A program made the position numbers and the translations under genes. A DNA stretch of 7,495 bases from Calditrichota bacterium (GTDB lineage Bacteria; Electryoneota; RPQS01): NCBI GenBank assembly GCA_020057985.1, contig JAGVEU010000447.1, positions 1-7,495 on the forward strand, read 5' to 3'. Of the stretch, positions 1-6,859 are shown piece by piece; the stretch's first letter is position 1; the number at the start of each line of letters is the position of its first letter. The notes below the pieces were generated by a model. It saw only the letters and a list, made by a program, of their open reading frames with translations, did no database searches and was not told the origin of the DNA.

Positions 1-289
1 CAATCGGCAAATGCCCTCGCTCAAGAATTTGAGTGATTCGCGTTCGTCCCTCCCGGCCAAAATCTCCCGCTGTCCACCGCTCCCGAATCGAACGCTCATC
101 AATAAAATGATGCGGCACGGCGGCCAGTTGCTCAGCGCTCGGCTTGGCAGTTCCGACCATGAGTTCCCGATAAATCTGCCGCGAATCGGCGCTAATAATT
201 TCCCCCTTGAGACTCTTCGCAAGGGGGATGGAAACATCGGTCTTACCGACTGCCGTTGTTCCGGCCAGAATCAGGACACGTGGCTGCAA
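1..289 (-). CDS. miaA: MiaA, tRNA dimethylallyltransferase, N-terminal part (runs off window edge)
   Basis: MiaA transfers a dimethylallyl group from DMAPP to N6 of A37 in tRNAs reading UNN codons, the first step towards ms2i6A. The visible 96 codons start MQPRVLILAGTTAVGKT: a beta-strand followed by a P-loop (G10-T-T-A-V-G-K16-T17). Next comes the family signature EIISADSRQIY at about residues 31-41, then the GTAKP segment at about 47-51, and a PHHFID stretch. These are the DMAPP/tRNA-binding N-terminal elements of MiaA. The start is TTG at 289-287: the frame is closed by the mutL stop (TAG 295-293) two codons upstream, no ATG or GTG lies before the P-loop, and GGAG (299-296) sits six bases ahead. 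Only three bases separate it from mutL, so translation is probably coupled. The P-loop has Thr where GPTA is usual. The C-terminal two thirds lie outside the window. Confidence 0.93.
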   Translation of the reverse strand, partial: MQPRVLILAGTTAVGKTDVSIPLAKSLKGEIISADSRQIYRELMVGTAKPSAEQLAAVPHHFIDERSIRERWTAGDFGREGRTRITQILERGHLPI

Positions 290-292
290 CTG

Positions 293-2065
293 CTACTCCG
301 TTCGTTTGAATCGGCGATCAAGCTCGGTCAGCTTCAAGTGAATAATCGTCGGTCTGCCATGCGGACAAGTGGTCGGAAACTCAGTCGCAAATAGTTCATC
401 CACCAGTGAAGTCATCTCTTCCGCCGTGAGTGTATCTCCCGTGCGAAGCGCCGCTTTGCACGCAAAACTCGCGGCCAGAGCCTTGCGCGGCTCAAAATTC
501 GCATGACGAAACTCCACGTATTCCTCAAGCATTGCATGAATCATGTCTGTCTCAGAAGCTCGCTTCAGACCCGCAGGAACCGCTTCCACACTATAAGTTC
601 GCGGTCCAAAATCACGAATCACAAAACCCAGACTTCCCAGACTCTCGCGCACTTCCTGAAACAAGGCATCTTCTTCCACGTCCAATTCAAGCAATAGCGG
701 AAAGAGAAGCTGCTGCGAATGAAAGGCGCGCTCCTCGAATCCCTTCAGCGCTCGTTCATAGAGAATTCGCTCATGCGCCGCATGTTGGTCTATAATCGCG
801 ATCCCCGATTTCACCGATGAGATCAAATACTTGTTGTGCATCTGATAGATCGCCGGACGAAGCAGCGGCTCACTCCGTGTCACTTCGCGCTCGCCGGATG
901 ATTCACCTTCTACTGTTACCCCTTGCTCAATTGACTGGGTTGAATAGGTGAATCGAGATGACGGCAACCACGCTTGTCGAATTTCCTCAGGCACAACCGA
1001 GCCACCTAACCTGTCGGCAGGATGTGCTGACAAAGGTCCAAGAGCAGGCAATCCCATCTCTCCGGGTCGTTCAGCAGTAACCAAAGATGGAATCGCGAGG
1101 CGGATCGCCCGGTACAGAGTTGCGTGAACCAGCTTCTCGTCTACGAACTTGACTTCGAGTTTCGACGGATGCACATTCACATCAAATTCGCGGGGATTCA
1201 TCTCCACAAACACGACATAAAACGGCCATTCGTTTGGCTCCAGATGCTCCCTTAGTGCCGCCTTAAATGCCGAATGCAGCAAGGCGCTCTGGATGGGACG
1301 ACGATTTAAAAAAATGAACTGATCTCCGCGTGATTTTCGATTTAGTTCTGGTTTGCCAACTGCTCCCGCTATGGTAATTCCGGCTTGATTGAAATCCAGC
1401 GGCAACGTCTTCTCATTGAATCCTGAACCAAACAGATCTTCCAATCGAACATGCAACGATGACGCAGGCAGCGTGTACTCCACGGAGTTCTCATGCGAGA
1501 AATACCACGAAATGTCCGGACGAGCAATCGCATACTGTTTGAAAATCTTCACCATGTGCGACAGCTCCGTGGCCCGACTCTTCAGGAATTTGGCACGTGC
1601 AGGGGTGTTAAAGAAGAGGGAGTGAACAGCAATGGAGGTTCCCCGCGGCGCAGCAATCGGCTCTTCGTGCAGGATTTCGCCCGCCTCAATCCGCAGCGCT
1701 GTTCCACTTGCTTGTCCTTCAGCACTTGAGCGAATTTCAATCGAACTCACTGAGGCAATCGAAGGCAGAGCCTCACCGCGAAAGCCCATCGTGCGAATTG
1801 CATACAAATCATCGGCATGGGCGAGCTTTGATGTTGCATGTCGCTCAAACGCAAGCTGCATGTCGTCTCTTGCCATTCCGCAGCCATCGTCAACCACCTG
1901 AATCAAGTCTCGGCCATGTCCCTTGCAGTGAATCTGAATGCGGGTTGCTCCGGCATCGAGCGCATTCTCCACGAGTTCCTTGAGCACAGAGGCCGCCCGC
2001 TCCACTACTTCACCGGCAGCGATCTGATTGACTAAATTCTCTGGAAGAATCCGGATCTTAGCCAC
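293..2065 (-). CDS. mutL: MutL, DNA mismatch repair ATPase/endonuclease
   Basis: MutL couples mismatch recognition by MutS to strand incision and excision. The 590 residues hold an N-terminal GHKL ATPase with ELVENALDAGAT (general base E30, Mg ligand N34), DDGCGM (59-64) and GFRGEAL (94-100). The transducer domain follows, with NRRPI (254-258) and DVNVHPSKLEVKF (295-307). A short Pro/Ser/Glu-rich linker spans about 330-405, then the C-terminal dimerisation domain. That domain carries DQHA(X)2E(X)4E (D426 to E437), ACK (535-537) and CPHGRP (567-572), the metal-binding endonuclease set found in bacteria without MutH and absent from E. coli MutL. Length is typical or slightly short. The start is GTG (2065-2063), giving MAKIRILPE, the canonical N-terminus, and it overlaps the preceding cyclodeaminase gene by eight bases. 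miaA follows after three bases. The protein is cytoplasmic and appears intact. Confidence 0.97.
   Translation of the reverse strand: MAKIRILPENLVNQIAAGEVVERAASVLKELVENALDAGATRIQIHCKGHGRDLIQVVDDGCGMARDDMQLAFERHATSKLAHADDLYAIRTMGFRGEALPSIASVSSIEIRSSAEGQASGTALRIEAGEILHEEPIAAPRGTSIAVHSLFFNTPARAKFLKSRATELSHMVKIFKQYAIARPDISWYFSHENSVEYTLPASSLHVRLEDLFGSGFNEKTLPLDFNQAGITIAGAVGKPELNRKSRGDQFIFLNRRPIQSALLHSAFKAALREHLEPNEWPFYVVFVEMNPREFDVNVHPSKLEVKFVDEKLVHATLYRAIRLAIPSLVTAERPGEMGLPALGPLSAHPADRLGGSVVPEEIRQAWLPSSRFTYSTQSIEQGVTVEGESSGEREVTRSEPLLRPAIYQMHNKYLISSVKSGIAIIDQHAAHERILYERALKGFEERAFHSQQLLFPLLLELDVEEDALFQEVRESLGSLGFVIRDFGPRTYSVEAVPAGLKRASETDMIHAMLEEYVEFRHANFEPRKALAASFACKAALRTGDTLTAEEMTSLVDELFATEFPTTCPHGRPTIIHLKLTELDRRFKRTE
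296..299 (-). promoter_or_regulatory. Ribosome binding site deciding the TTG start of miaA
   Basis: The minus strand reads GGAG-TAGCAG-TTG: a GGAG core inside the last codons of mutL, the mutL stop codon, then a TTG six bases after the core. The spacing is ideal and supports TTG at 289 as the miaA start. It also implies that ribosomes ending on mutL are well placed to reinitiate on miaA. Confidence 0.6.
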
Positions 2066-2714
2066 GTAATTTCTCGCTCAGGATTTGCCGCACTTCCGTC
2101 AGCATTCTTCGTCCGTTCATGCGTGCATCATCCACTTTTTTGCGATAAGATGCAGCTTGCTGCTCGTCGAGTCCGGACAGATTGATAAGCACATTCAAAG
2201 CAGCTCCCTCAAGCCCAGCCGCAAGCAGTTCAGCCCCTGCTCCTGCGTCGGAAACTGTGTTCACATTTCCATCCCTCGCTATGGGAGCCGCATGACCAAG
2301 TCCTTCAAAGCAAAGATTCATCGTTTGCTCGGGAACATCTACTGTCGCCTGAGTGGCCGCAGCAAGTTCAGTTGCCTTATACGCTTTCTCAGCTTCGTCA
2401 GTCTCGGACAGCTTATTCGCTATGCGGTAACGATTGAATGCGGCAGTGTCCTCGTCAATGAGCGCAGTGAGCCGGGAACGAAGAACTTCTGTTCTATCGC
2501 GAAGTCTTGTAAACTCGTCTGAGACATGTGCATAGTTTTTCTTGCCAATCGTGAAGTTGGTCACCATTGAAAGTAGCGCCGCTCCCACCGCTCCGGACAG
2601 AGCAGCAGCGCTCCCGCCGCCGGGGGCCGGGGCTTTGGAAGCAACTTGCTGAATGAAACCCGCGACCGGTTGATAAACGAGCTTTGCAGGAAAATCTTGA
2701 GATGAAGATGACAT
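2058..2714 (-). CDS. Formimidotetrahydrofolate cyclodeaminase (FTCD C-terminal domain / FchA family)
   Basis: The family converts 5-formimino-THF to 5,10-methenyl-THF and ammonia. The 218-residue, mostly helical protein shows the signature PAPGGGSAAALSGAVGAALL (29-48), TIGKKNY (55-61), LIDEDTAAFNRY (85-96) and GNVNTVSDAGAGAEL (149-163), followed by GAALNVLINLSGL (170-182). Together these match the cyclodeaminase domain of animal FTCD and bacterial FchA along their whole length. ATG at 2714 is the start. It lies 14 bases after the formimidoyltransferase stop, with only a weak GAGA upstream. The 3' end overlaps the mutL GTG by eight bases. Its position directly after the formimidoyltransferase gene indicates that the two act in sequence. 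The GC-rich stretch at about 2613-2634 is simply the PAPGGG codons. Family assignment is firm; whether the in vivo substrate comes from histidine breakdown is not shown here. Confidence 0.93.
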   Translation of the reverse strand: MSSSSQDFPAKLVYQPVAGFIQQVASKAPAPGGGSAAALSGAVGAALLSMVTNFTIGKKNYAHVSDEFTRLRDRTEVLRSRLTALIDEDTAAFNRYRIANKLSETDEAEKAYKATELAAATQATVDVPEQTMNLCFEGLGHAAPIARDGNVNTVSDAGAGAELLAAGLEGAALNVLINLSGLDEQQAASYRKKVDDARMNGRRMLTEVRQILSEKLRG

Positions 2715-2728
2715 GGGAAGTGCGTCTC

Positions 2729-3766
2729 TTAGTTAAGAGTGTATTCAATGATCTTAATATCCGGATCAAATTTATTGAAAGCAGAAAGACCGAGCCGCTC
2801 GTGTACAAGCGAAATCGCTGCGCGTTCTGCAGCAGGTCTCTCAAGTTGATCTCGCCACACGTAGTATTCAACAGCCAGCAACAGCGCTTCGAGGGGAATC
2901 AAGCCCACAACTTCACTGCCATTGACCGAAATATTCCGCAAGGCTGCTTCAAGCTTGACCTGTTCAAAAGCAATGTGCGGGGCGGTCATCCAGTAATTCG
3001 TCAAGTTGATGGAGACTTGACAGAAGTTGTCCTTCTCCAGATAAACTCCCATTGCTTTTGAATTGGATAGCGGGCCGGAATGAAAGACCTTCTTGCCGGT
3101 AACCGAGAGTATTTCCTGACCGCGAGCGTTCTTCATTGGCCAGCCCATCTCGCGAATATGAAGCGCAATTTCATTCGCTGCTTCAACATCCGCCGTCTGA
3201 AGATTGACATTGTAGGCAACCAAAAAGAACCGAGCGCCGGTGATTACACAACCAAAGGACGGGATAAATTTCGTAGGGCCGAAGTCCGGTATCCAATCCG
3301 GGCTCTGAAGTTTTCCCTCGAGCGCTTCGTATTCACCTTTGCGGACAGCCGCGAGATTCGCGCGTTCCGGACGTGAAGCCGCAGCTTCGTAGAGATAGAC
3401 CGGAATGCCCAGTTCGTCAGCGACTCGTCTGCCATAGACTCTTGCTAATTCTGCGCACTCTGCCATGGTGATATCACGCACCGGCACAAACGGCGCAACG
3501 TCCACCGCACCGCTTCGAGGATGGCTGCCCTTGTGCTTAGTCATGTCAATCTCTTCTTTGGCGGCGCGCGTTAGCCGCACGGTGGCCTCGACGCATGCCG
3601 ATGGCTCGCCCGCGTAAGTGATGACGCAACGGTTATAGTCCGCATTGGGATCCACGTCAAGGAGTTTTACACCTGATACAGATTTAACGGTATCGGCAAT
3701 GCGGTGGATCTTTGCTCGATCCCGTCCCTCAGAAATGTTAGGAACACATTCAACAATCGCAGCCAT
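2729..3766 (-). CDS. Glutamate formimidoyltransferase (FTCD N-terminal domain)
   Basis: The enzyme moves a formimino group from N-formimino-L-glutamate to tetrahydrofolate, giving 5-formimino-THF and glutamate. The 345 residues begin MAAIVECVPNISEGRD, the family's opening motif. KGSHPRSGAVDVAPFVPV (79-96) contains His82, which coincides with the catalytic base His82 of the porcine enzyme. Further conserved parts are IPVYLYEAAA (about 120-129), FGPTKFIPSFGCVITGAR (about 163-180) and FLVAYNVNL (about 182-190). The C-terminal subdomain contains QVSINLTNY, where folate is bound in the family, and SEVVGLIPLEALL. The length fits a stand-alone two-subdomain transferase. ATG at 3766 is ten bases after the dacB stop with a weak GAG upstream. 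The next gene encodes the cyclodeaminase that uses its product. No hut genes are visible, so a role in 5-formyl-THF recycling is an alternative to histidine degradation. Confidence 0.95.
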   Translation of the reverse strand: MAAIVECVPNISEGRDRAKIHRIADTVKSVSGVKLLDVDPNADYNRCVITYAGEPSACVEATVRLTRAAKEEIDMTKHKGSHPRSGAVDVAPFVPVRDITMAECAELARVYGRRVADELGIPVYLYEAAASRPERANLAAVRKGEYEALEGKLQSPDWIPDFGPTKFIPSFGCVITGARFFLVAYNVNLQTADVEAANEIALHIREMGWPMKNARGQEILSVTGKKVFHSGPLSNSKAMGVYLEKDNFCQVSINLTNYWMTAPHIAFEQVKLEAALRNISVNGSEVVGLIPLEALLLAVEYYVWRDQLERPAAERAAISLVHERLGLSAFNKFDPDIKIIEYTLN

Positions 3767-3776
3767 GTTGTCTCAA

Positions 3777-5252
3777 TTATTGTTCAGATTTGCTTGTGCC
3801 GCGAGCCACTCGCTCGATCAGACGATCCTGAATAGCGCGAATTGTGCGCGGCGGTGTTTGAAAATTATTACAGAGGATTGCAAAGGCAATCTCTTCACCC
3901 CATGTTGTGCTCAAATATCCGGCTACGCTTGATACATAAGTCATGGTTCCGGTTTTACCATACACATGTCCGGCGAGTTCCGGGCTTCCCAGCCTGCCGC
4001 CGAGAGTGCCGTCTACCCCGCCAATTGAAAGCGTGGACTTAAATTGCTCTGCGTAGGGATGAGACTGCATCTTGGTAAGAATCTGAATTAGCGCTTGAGC
4101 GCTGATGAGATTGCGTCGCGAAATTCCGCTTCCATCCACGAGCGAGACCTGCTTCCATTGCAGACCTTGTTTACTCAAGAACAGCGTAATGCCAATTTGG
4201 CCTGCCTCGCTGCTGGCTGCTCCGTTTGTAGCAACACCAAGCGCTCGCAGAACCGACTCGGCAAGAAAATTATCGCTCTGCTTATTCATCACTTCCATGA
4301 TCTTCACAAGCGGAGCCGATTCATGAACAAAGAGCGAATGCTCATTGTCATTCGCGCTATGGGTCCAGCGATCCACAACCACAGAGCCGGCAAATTCCAT
4401 TTCGCGCGTCTTCAAAGCATGTTCAAAAGCGCGACCGAAATACAAAGCCGGGTTCTGCACAGGTACCCAAAGAAATTGTCCTTCGCTTCCCAGCGGAATC
4501 GAACCGGACAATTTGACAACAGTGTCCTCTGCAACAATGTGAAAGCTCACCCAGGGTTTGCTTTCTGGAGCAGATGTGACTACTGTGGACTCTAACCGGA
4601 GCGGCGCGTAGGGCGGATCGAGAACCAGAAGCGGTATGGCACCTTCGAAGTTGCCGGGAAGAACGGACAGATGACAGACATTGGAATTGAAACCGAAACC
4701 ATCAATTGCCGGAGCATAGCCCTGCTGCACGTCACCGATTTCCCAAATTGAAGGCTGCGATTCCAAAGCGTAAGGCCATGTTCGCAGAATAATGTTGCCG
4801 CCAATCCTTCGGACTCCGTTGGCACGCAATGAATCCACCAGACTGAAAAGAACCGGAGCATGCAGCGAGTCCACGAACTTCGGCTCGATGGTCGGATCCC
4901 CGTTGCCGTGAATGATCAGGTTTCCGTTAAGAAATCCAGTCTCGTTTATTTCGCCCGTATAGGAAAAAGACGTTGTGAAATGAAAGTCAGGGCCAAGTGC
5001 ATCAATCGTGGCAGCCGAGGTCACAAGCTTAGTCACTGAAGCCGGTGAAAGCAATCGCTCCTGATCTCGCTCATAGATCAAAGAGTCACCGGAAATGGAA
5101 TAGAAAGCGACGCTCCATGACGCTCCCCGAAGAGCTTCATGGCTCAGAAGACTATCAGCAAATCCGGACATGCTCCCCATTGAGTGCATATCGTCGGAAG
5201 CTATGGCCGCTAATTGGAAGAGTGCCAGAATGAGAACGAGAAGCAACCTCAT
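3777..5252 (-). CDS. dacB: D-alanyl-D-alanine carboxypeptidase/endopeptidase, PBP4 class (peptidase S13)
   Basis: This is a periplasmic low-molecular-mass penicillin-binding protein that removes terminal D-Ala from, or cleaves D-Ala-mDAP cross-links in, peptidoglycan. With ATG at 5252 the protein has 491 residues and opens with a signal peptide, MRLLLVLILALFQLAAIA, probably cut just before SDD. The three active-site motifs are present: S72-V-T-K75, S326-D-N328 and K433-T-G435. Between the first two lies the long inserted region typical of PBP4, including the HGNGDPT segment. The start is chosen because ATG shares its A with the TAA stop of the protease gene (TAATG) and AGGAGG lies 12 bases upstream. 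An in-frame ATG at 5279 would add nine residues (MVCRRLVAL) but has no ribosome site and overlaps the protease gene by 28 bases. The formimidoyltransferase gene follows after ten bases. All catalytic residues are kept, so it should be active and beta-lactam binding. Confidence 0.94.
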   Translation of the reverse strand: MRLLLVLILALFQLAAIASDDMHSMGSMSGFADSLLSHEALRGASWSVAFYSISGDSLIYERDQERLLSPASVTKLVTSAATIDALGPDFHFTTSFSYTGEINETGFLNGNLIIHGNGDPTIEPKFVDSLHAPVLFSLVDSLRANGVRRIGGNIILRTWPYALESQPSIWEIGDVQQGYAPAIDGFGFNSNVCHLSVLPGNFEGAIPLLVLDPPYAPLRLESTVVTSAPESKPWVSFHIVAEDTVVKLSGSIPLGSEGQFLWVPVQNPALYFGRAFEHALKTREMEFAGSVVVDRWTHSANDNEHSLFVHESAPLVKIMEVMNKQSDNFLAESVLRALGVATNGAASSEAGQIGITLFLSKQGLQWKQVSLVDGSGISRRNLISAQALIQILTKMQSHPYAEQFKSTLSIGGVDGTLGGRLGSPELAGHVYGKTGTMTYVSSVAGYLSTTWGEEIAFAILCNNFQTPPRTIRAIQDRLIERVARGTSKSEQ

Positions 5253-5899
5253 TAGGGCAACCAGCCTCCTGCAAACCATCGAAAAATTGGTTCAGCAACG
5301 GGATTGAGCAGTCTGCCAAAAAGGGATACTCCACTCAAGCTTGCAAGGAGAAACAAGCCGAGCAGTATCATCGGACCGATCCGTTCAAATTGTTCATATC
5401 CTTGATTCCATTTCTGTGGAACAAATCCTGCCAAAATCCGCGAGCCATCGAGTGGTGGAAAGGGCAGCAGATTAAAGAGCGCAAGGATCACATTGATCCA
5501 AATCCCTTGAAGGAGAATCAGCGCTAAGACCGAACTCATGCCTGACTGTGCCTCGCCGTCCAATACAAAGAGGAGATTCGCCGTCATGCCCAATAAAAAT
5601 GCCAGAATCAAATTTGAAACGGGACCCGCGGCAGCGATCCATACCATGTCAGTGCGTGGAGAGCGGAGATAGGCTGCATTAACAGGCACGGGTTTGGCCC
5701 AACCGAAACCAGCTACCATGAGCATGATCGAGCCAATCAAATCCAAGTGAGCAAGCGGATTCAAAGTCAACCTGCCGAGTGAACGGGCTGTCGGATCTCC
5801 GAGACGATTGGCCACATAGGCATGGCTGAACTCGTGCACGGTTAAACCAGCCACAAAACCCGGCAGAAGAAGGAGGATGGCGGTCAGCTTTTCCAACAA
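5252..5899 (-). CDS. Site-2 protease (M50) family membrane metalloprotease, short PDZ-less type
   Basis: This is a zinc-dependent intramembrane protease homologue of 215 residues. The first hydrophobic segment (about 7-30) carries the zinc motif H22-E-F-S-H26 in the context GLTVHEFSHAYVANRLGD. RLTLNPLAHLDLIG (43-56), GPVSN (92-96) and LLPFPPLDG (144-152), whose D151 is the third zinc ligand, complete the family pattern. Roughly five hydrophobic stretches are visible: about 7-30, 53-67, 86-113, 122-147 and 174-196. There is no PDZ domain, unlike RseP, so it belongs with the minimal YwhC/Rip-like group whose substrates are largely unknown. The frame opens directly after the xerD stop with two TTG codons (5899 and 5896). 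No ATG or GTG precedes the HEFSH motif, so a TTG start is required. The stop overlaps the dacB ATG by one base. Context gives no clear substrate. Confidence 0.92.
   Translation of the reverse strand: MLEKLTAILLLLPGFVAGLTVHEFSHAYVANRLGDPTARSLGRLTLNPLAHLDLIGSIMLMVAGFGWAKPVPVNAAYLRSPRTDMVWIAAAGPVSNLILAFLLGMTANLLFVLDGEAQSGMSSVLALILLQGIWINVILALFNLLPFPPLDGSRILAGFVPQKWNQGYEQFERIGPMILLGLFLLASLSGVSLFGRLLNPVAEPIFRWFAGGWLP
5265..5270 (-). promoter_or_regulatory. AGGAGG ribosome binding site before dacB
   Basis: A full AGGAGG lies on the minus strand inside the last codons of the protease gene, 12 bases before the ATG at 5252 and downstream of the alternative ATG at 5279. It therefore favours the shorter dacB product. 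It is the strongest Shine-Dalgarno match noticed at any gene start in the window. Confidence 0.55.
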
Positions 5900-6859
5900 C
5901 TATCCACGAGGATGAAACGTTCGCACGACTTCGCGCAGGTAATCCCGATCGAGGTGCGTGTAGATTTCAGTAGTAGCGATGGAAGAATGTCCGAGCAGTT
6001 CCTGTACCACTCGCAAGTCAGCGCCCCCTTCAATCAGATGGGTTGCAAAGCTGTGACGGAATGTATGCGGCGAAACATGAGAGAGGATCGCTGCTTTCTT
6101 GAGATAGGTTTGGAGAATCGTCCAGAATCCGAATCTTGTGAGAGGACGTCCATGTTGATTAAGAAACACCCGGTCTCGTGCTTGCTTTGGCAGTGGCCGT
6201 GCTTTACCTTTCTGGTTTTCGCCTCGTATTTTGTCTCGTCCATGAAACAAATATGATTTAAGGGCGGATGTAGCTCGCATTCCAAGCGGGACAATCCGCT
6301 CCTTGTCTCCTTTCCCAATGACCCGAATCAGTTCGTTTTCAAACTGAATGTCCCGCCTGCCCAGTCCTACCAATTCTGAGACTCGCAGTCCGCAGGAATA
6401 GATGACTTCCAGCATGGCACGATCACGCAGCGTCACTGGAGCTTCGCCTTCCACGCATTCGATCAGCCGATCAATCTCTTCAACGGACAAAACATCCGGC
6501 AGCGTGCGCGGAAGTTTCGGTCCCTCGAGACCCTCAGCAGGATTCCGTTTGGACAGACCTTCGGCCATTCGCCACTTGAAGAAGCCTTTCAGCGCTGAAA
6601 GGTGCCTTGCCGCGCTACGCTTTGACAGAAGTTCGCCAAGTACACGAAAGTATTGCTCGAGCAATGCGCGATCTACTTGATCGAGAGTGCGTTTCTGCTC
6701 TGCCAGCCAAAGCCCGAAGTTGCGAAGATCGTGGCCGTAGCTTTCGAGAGTGAGCGGGCTAAGATCAGCTTCGAGGGAAATCTGGGCAAGGAAAACCCGT
6801 ACCTCGGATGCCCCCGGAAAATCAGGCGCGGACAAAGGGATTTGTGCGGCGCTCCTCAC
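5900..6859 (-). CDS. xerD: Tyrosine recombinase XerD (site-specific chromosome dimer resolution)
   Basis: XerD, usually with XerC, resolves chromosome dimers at dif near the replication terminus. The 319 residues hold an N-terminal SAM-like core-binding domain (about 18-105), then the catalytic domain from PDVLSVEEID. The catalytic set is complete: R159 (GLRVSEL), K183 (GKGDK), H265/R268 (HTFRHSF), H291 (LLGHSS) and nucleophile Y300 (EIYTHL). Spacing equals E. coli XerD except for about ten extra, mostly basic residues between K183 and H265 (around 206-229). VIGKGDKERIVPLG and the terminal HPRG favour XerD over XerC. The first available start is GTG at 6859, inside the hydrolase gene (38-base overlap) with a weak ribosome site. 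TTG at 6835 would remove eight residues without touching a domain. The protease gene follows with no gap. Nothing here suggests an integron or phage integrase: no cargo, attachment repeats or tRNA is seen. Confidence 0.94.
   Translation of the reverse strand: MRSAAQIPLSAPDFPGASEVRVFLAQISLEADLSPLTLESYGHDLRNFGLWLAEQKRTLDQVDRALLEQYFRVLGELLSKRSAARHLSALKGFFKWRMAEGLSKRNPAEGLEGPKLPRTLPDVLSVEEIDRLIECVEGEAPVTLRDRAMLEVIYSCGLRVSELVGLGRRDIQFENELIRVIGKGDKERIVPLGMRATSALKSYLFHGRDKIRGENQKGKARPLPKQARDRVFLNQHGRPLTRFGFWTILQTYLKKAAILSHVSPHTFRHSFATHLIEGGADLRVVQELLGHSSIATTEIYTHLDRDYLREVVRTFHPRG

Noticed and set aside
20..33. Short inverted repeat CTCAA-GAAT-TTGAG
   Set aside because: A five-base stem inside miaA coding sequence is expected by chance; it has no T-tract and no repeat copies.
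11..394. Plus-strand open frame of 127 codons antisense to miaA/mutL
   Set aside because: The opposite strand encodes clear MiaA and MutL sequence. The plus-strand translation shows no family motif and no ribosome site.
2085..2522. Plus-strand open frame of 145 codons
   Set aside because: It is a shadow of the cyclodeaminase gene. Composition is Ser/Cys/Arg rich without domain features.
2613..2634. G/C-rich run that could look like a hairpin or terminator
   Set aside because: It encodes the conserved PAPGGGS motif of the cyclodeaminase, lies mid-gene and has no T-tract.
4095..4595. Plus-strand open frame of 166 codons
   Set aside because: It lies wholly antisense to dacB, which is intact with all catalytic motifs. 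No recognisable protein features are seen.
5900..6859. Tyrosine recombinase as a sign of a mobile element or integron
   Set aside because: Sequence and catalytic spacing match housekeeping XerD. It is coupled to flanking housekeeping genes, with no attachment repeats, tRNA or cargo genes.
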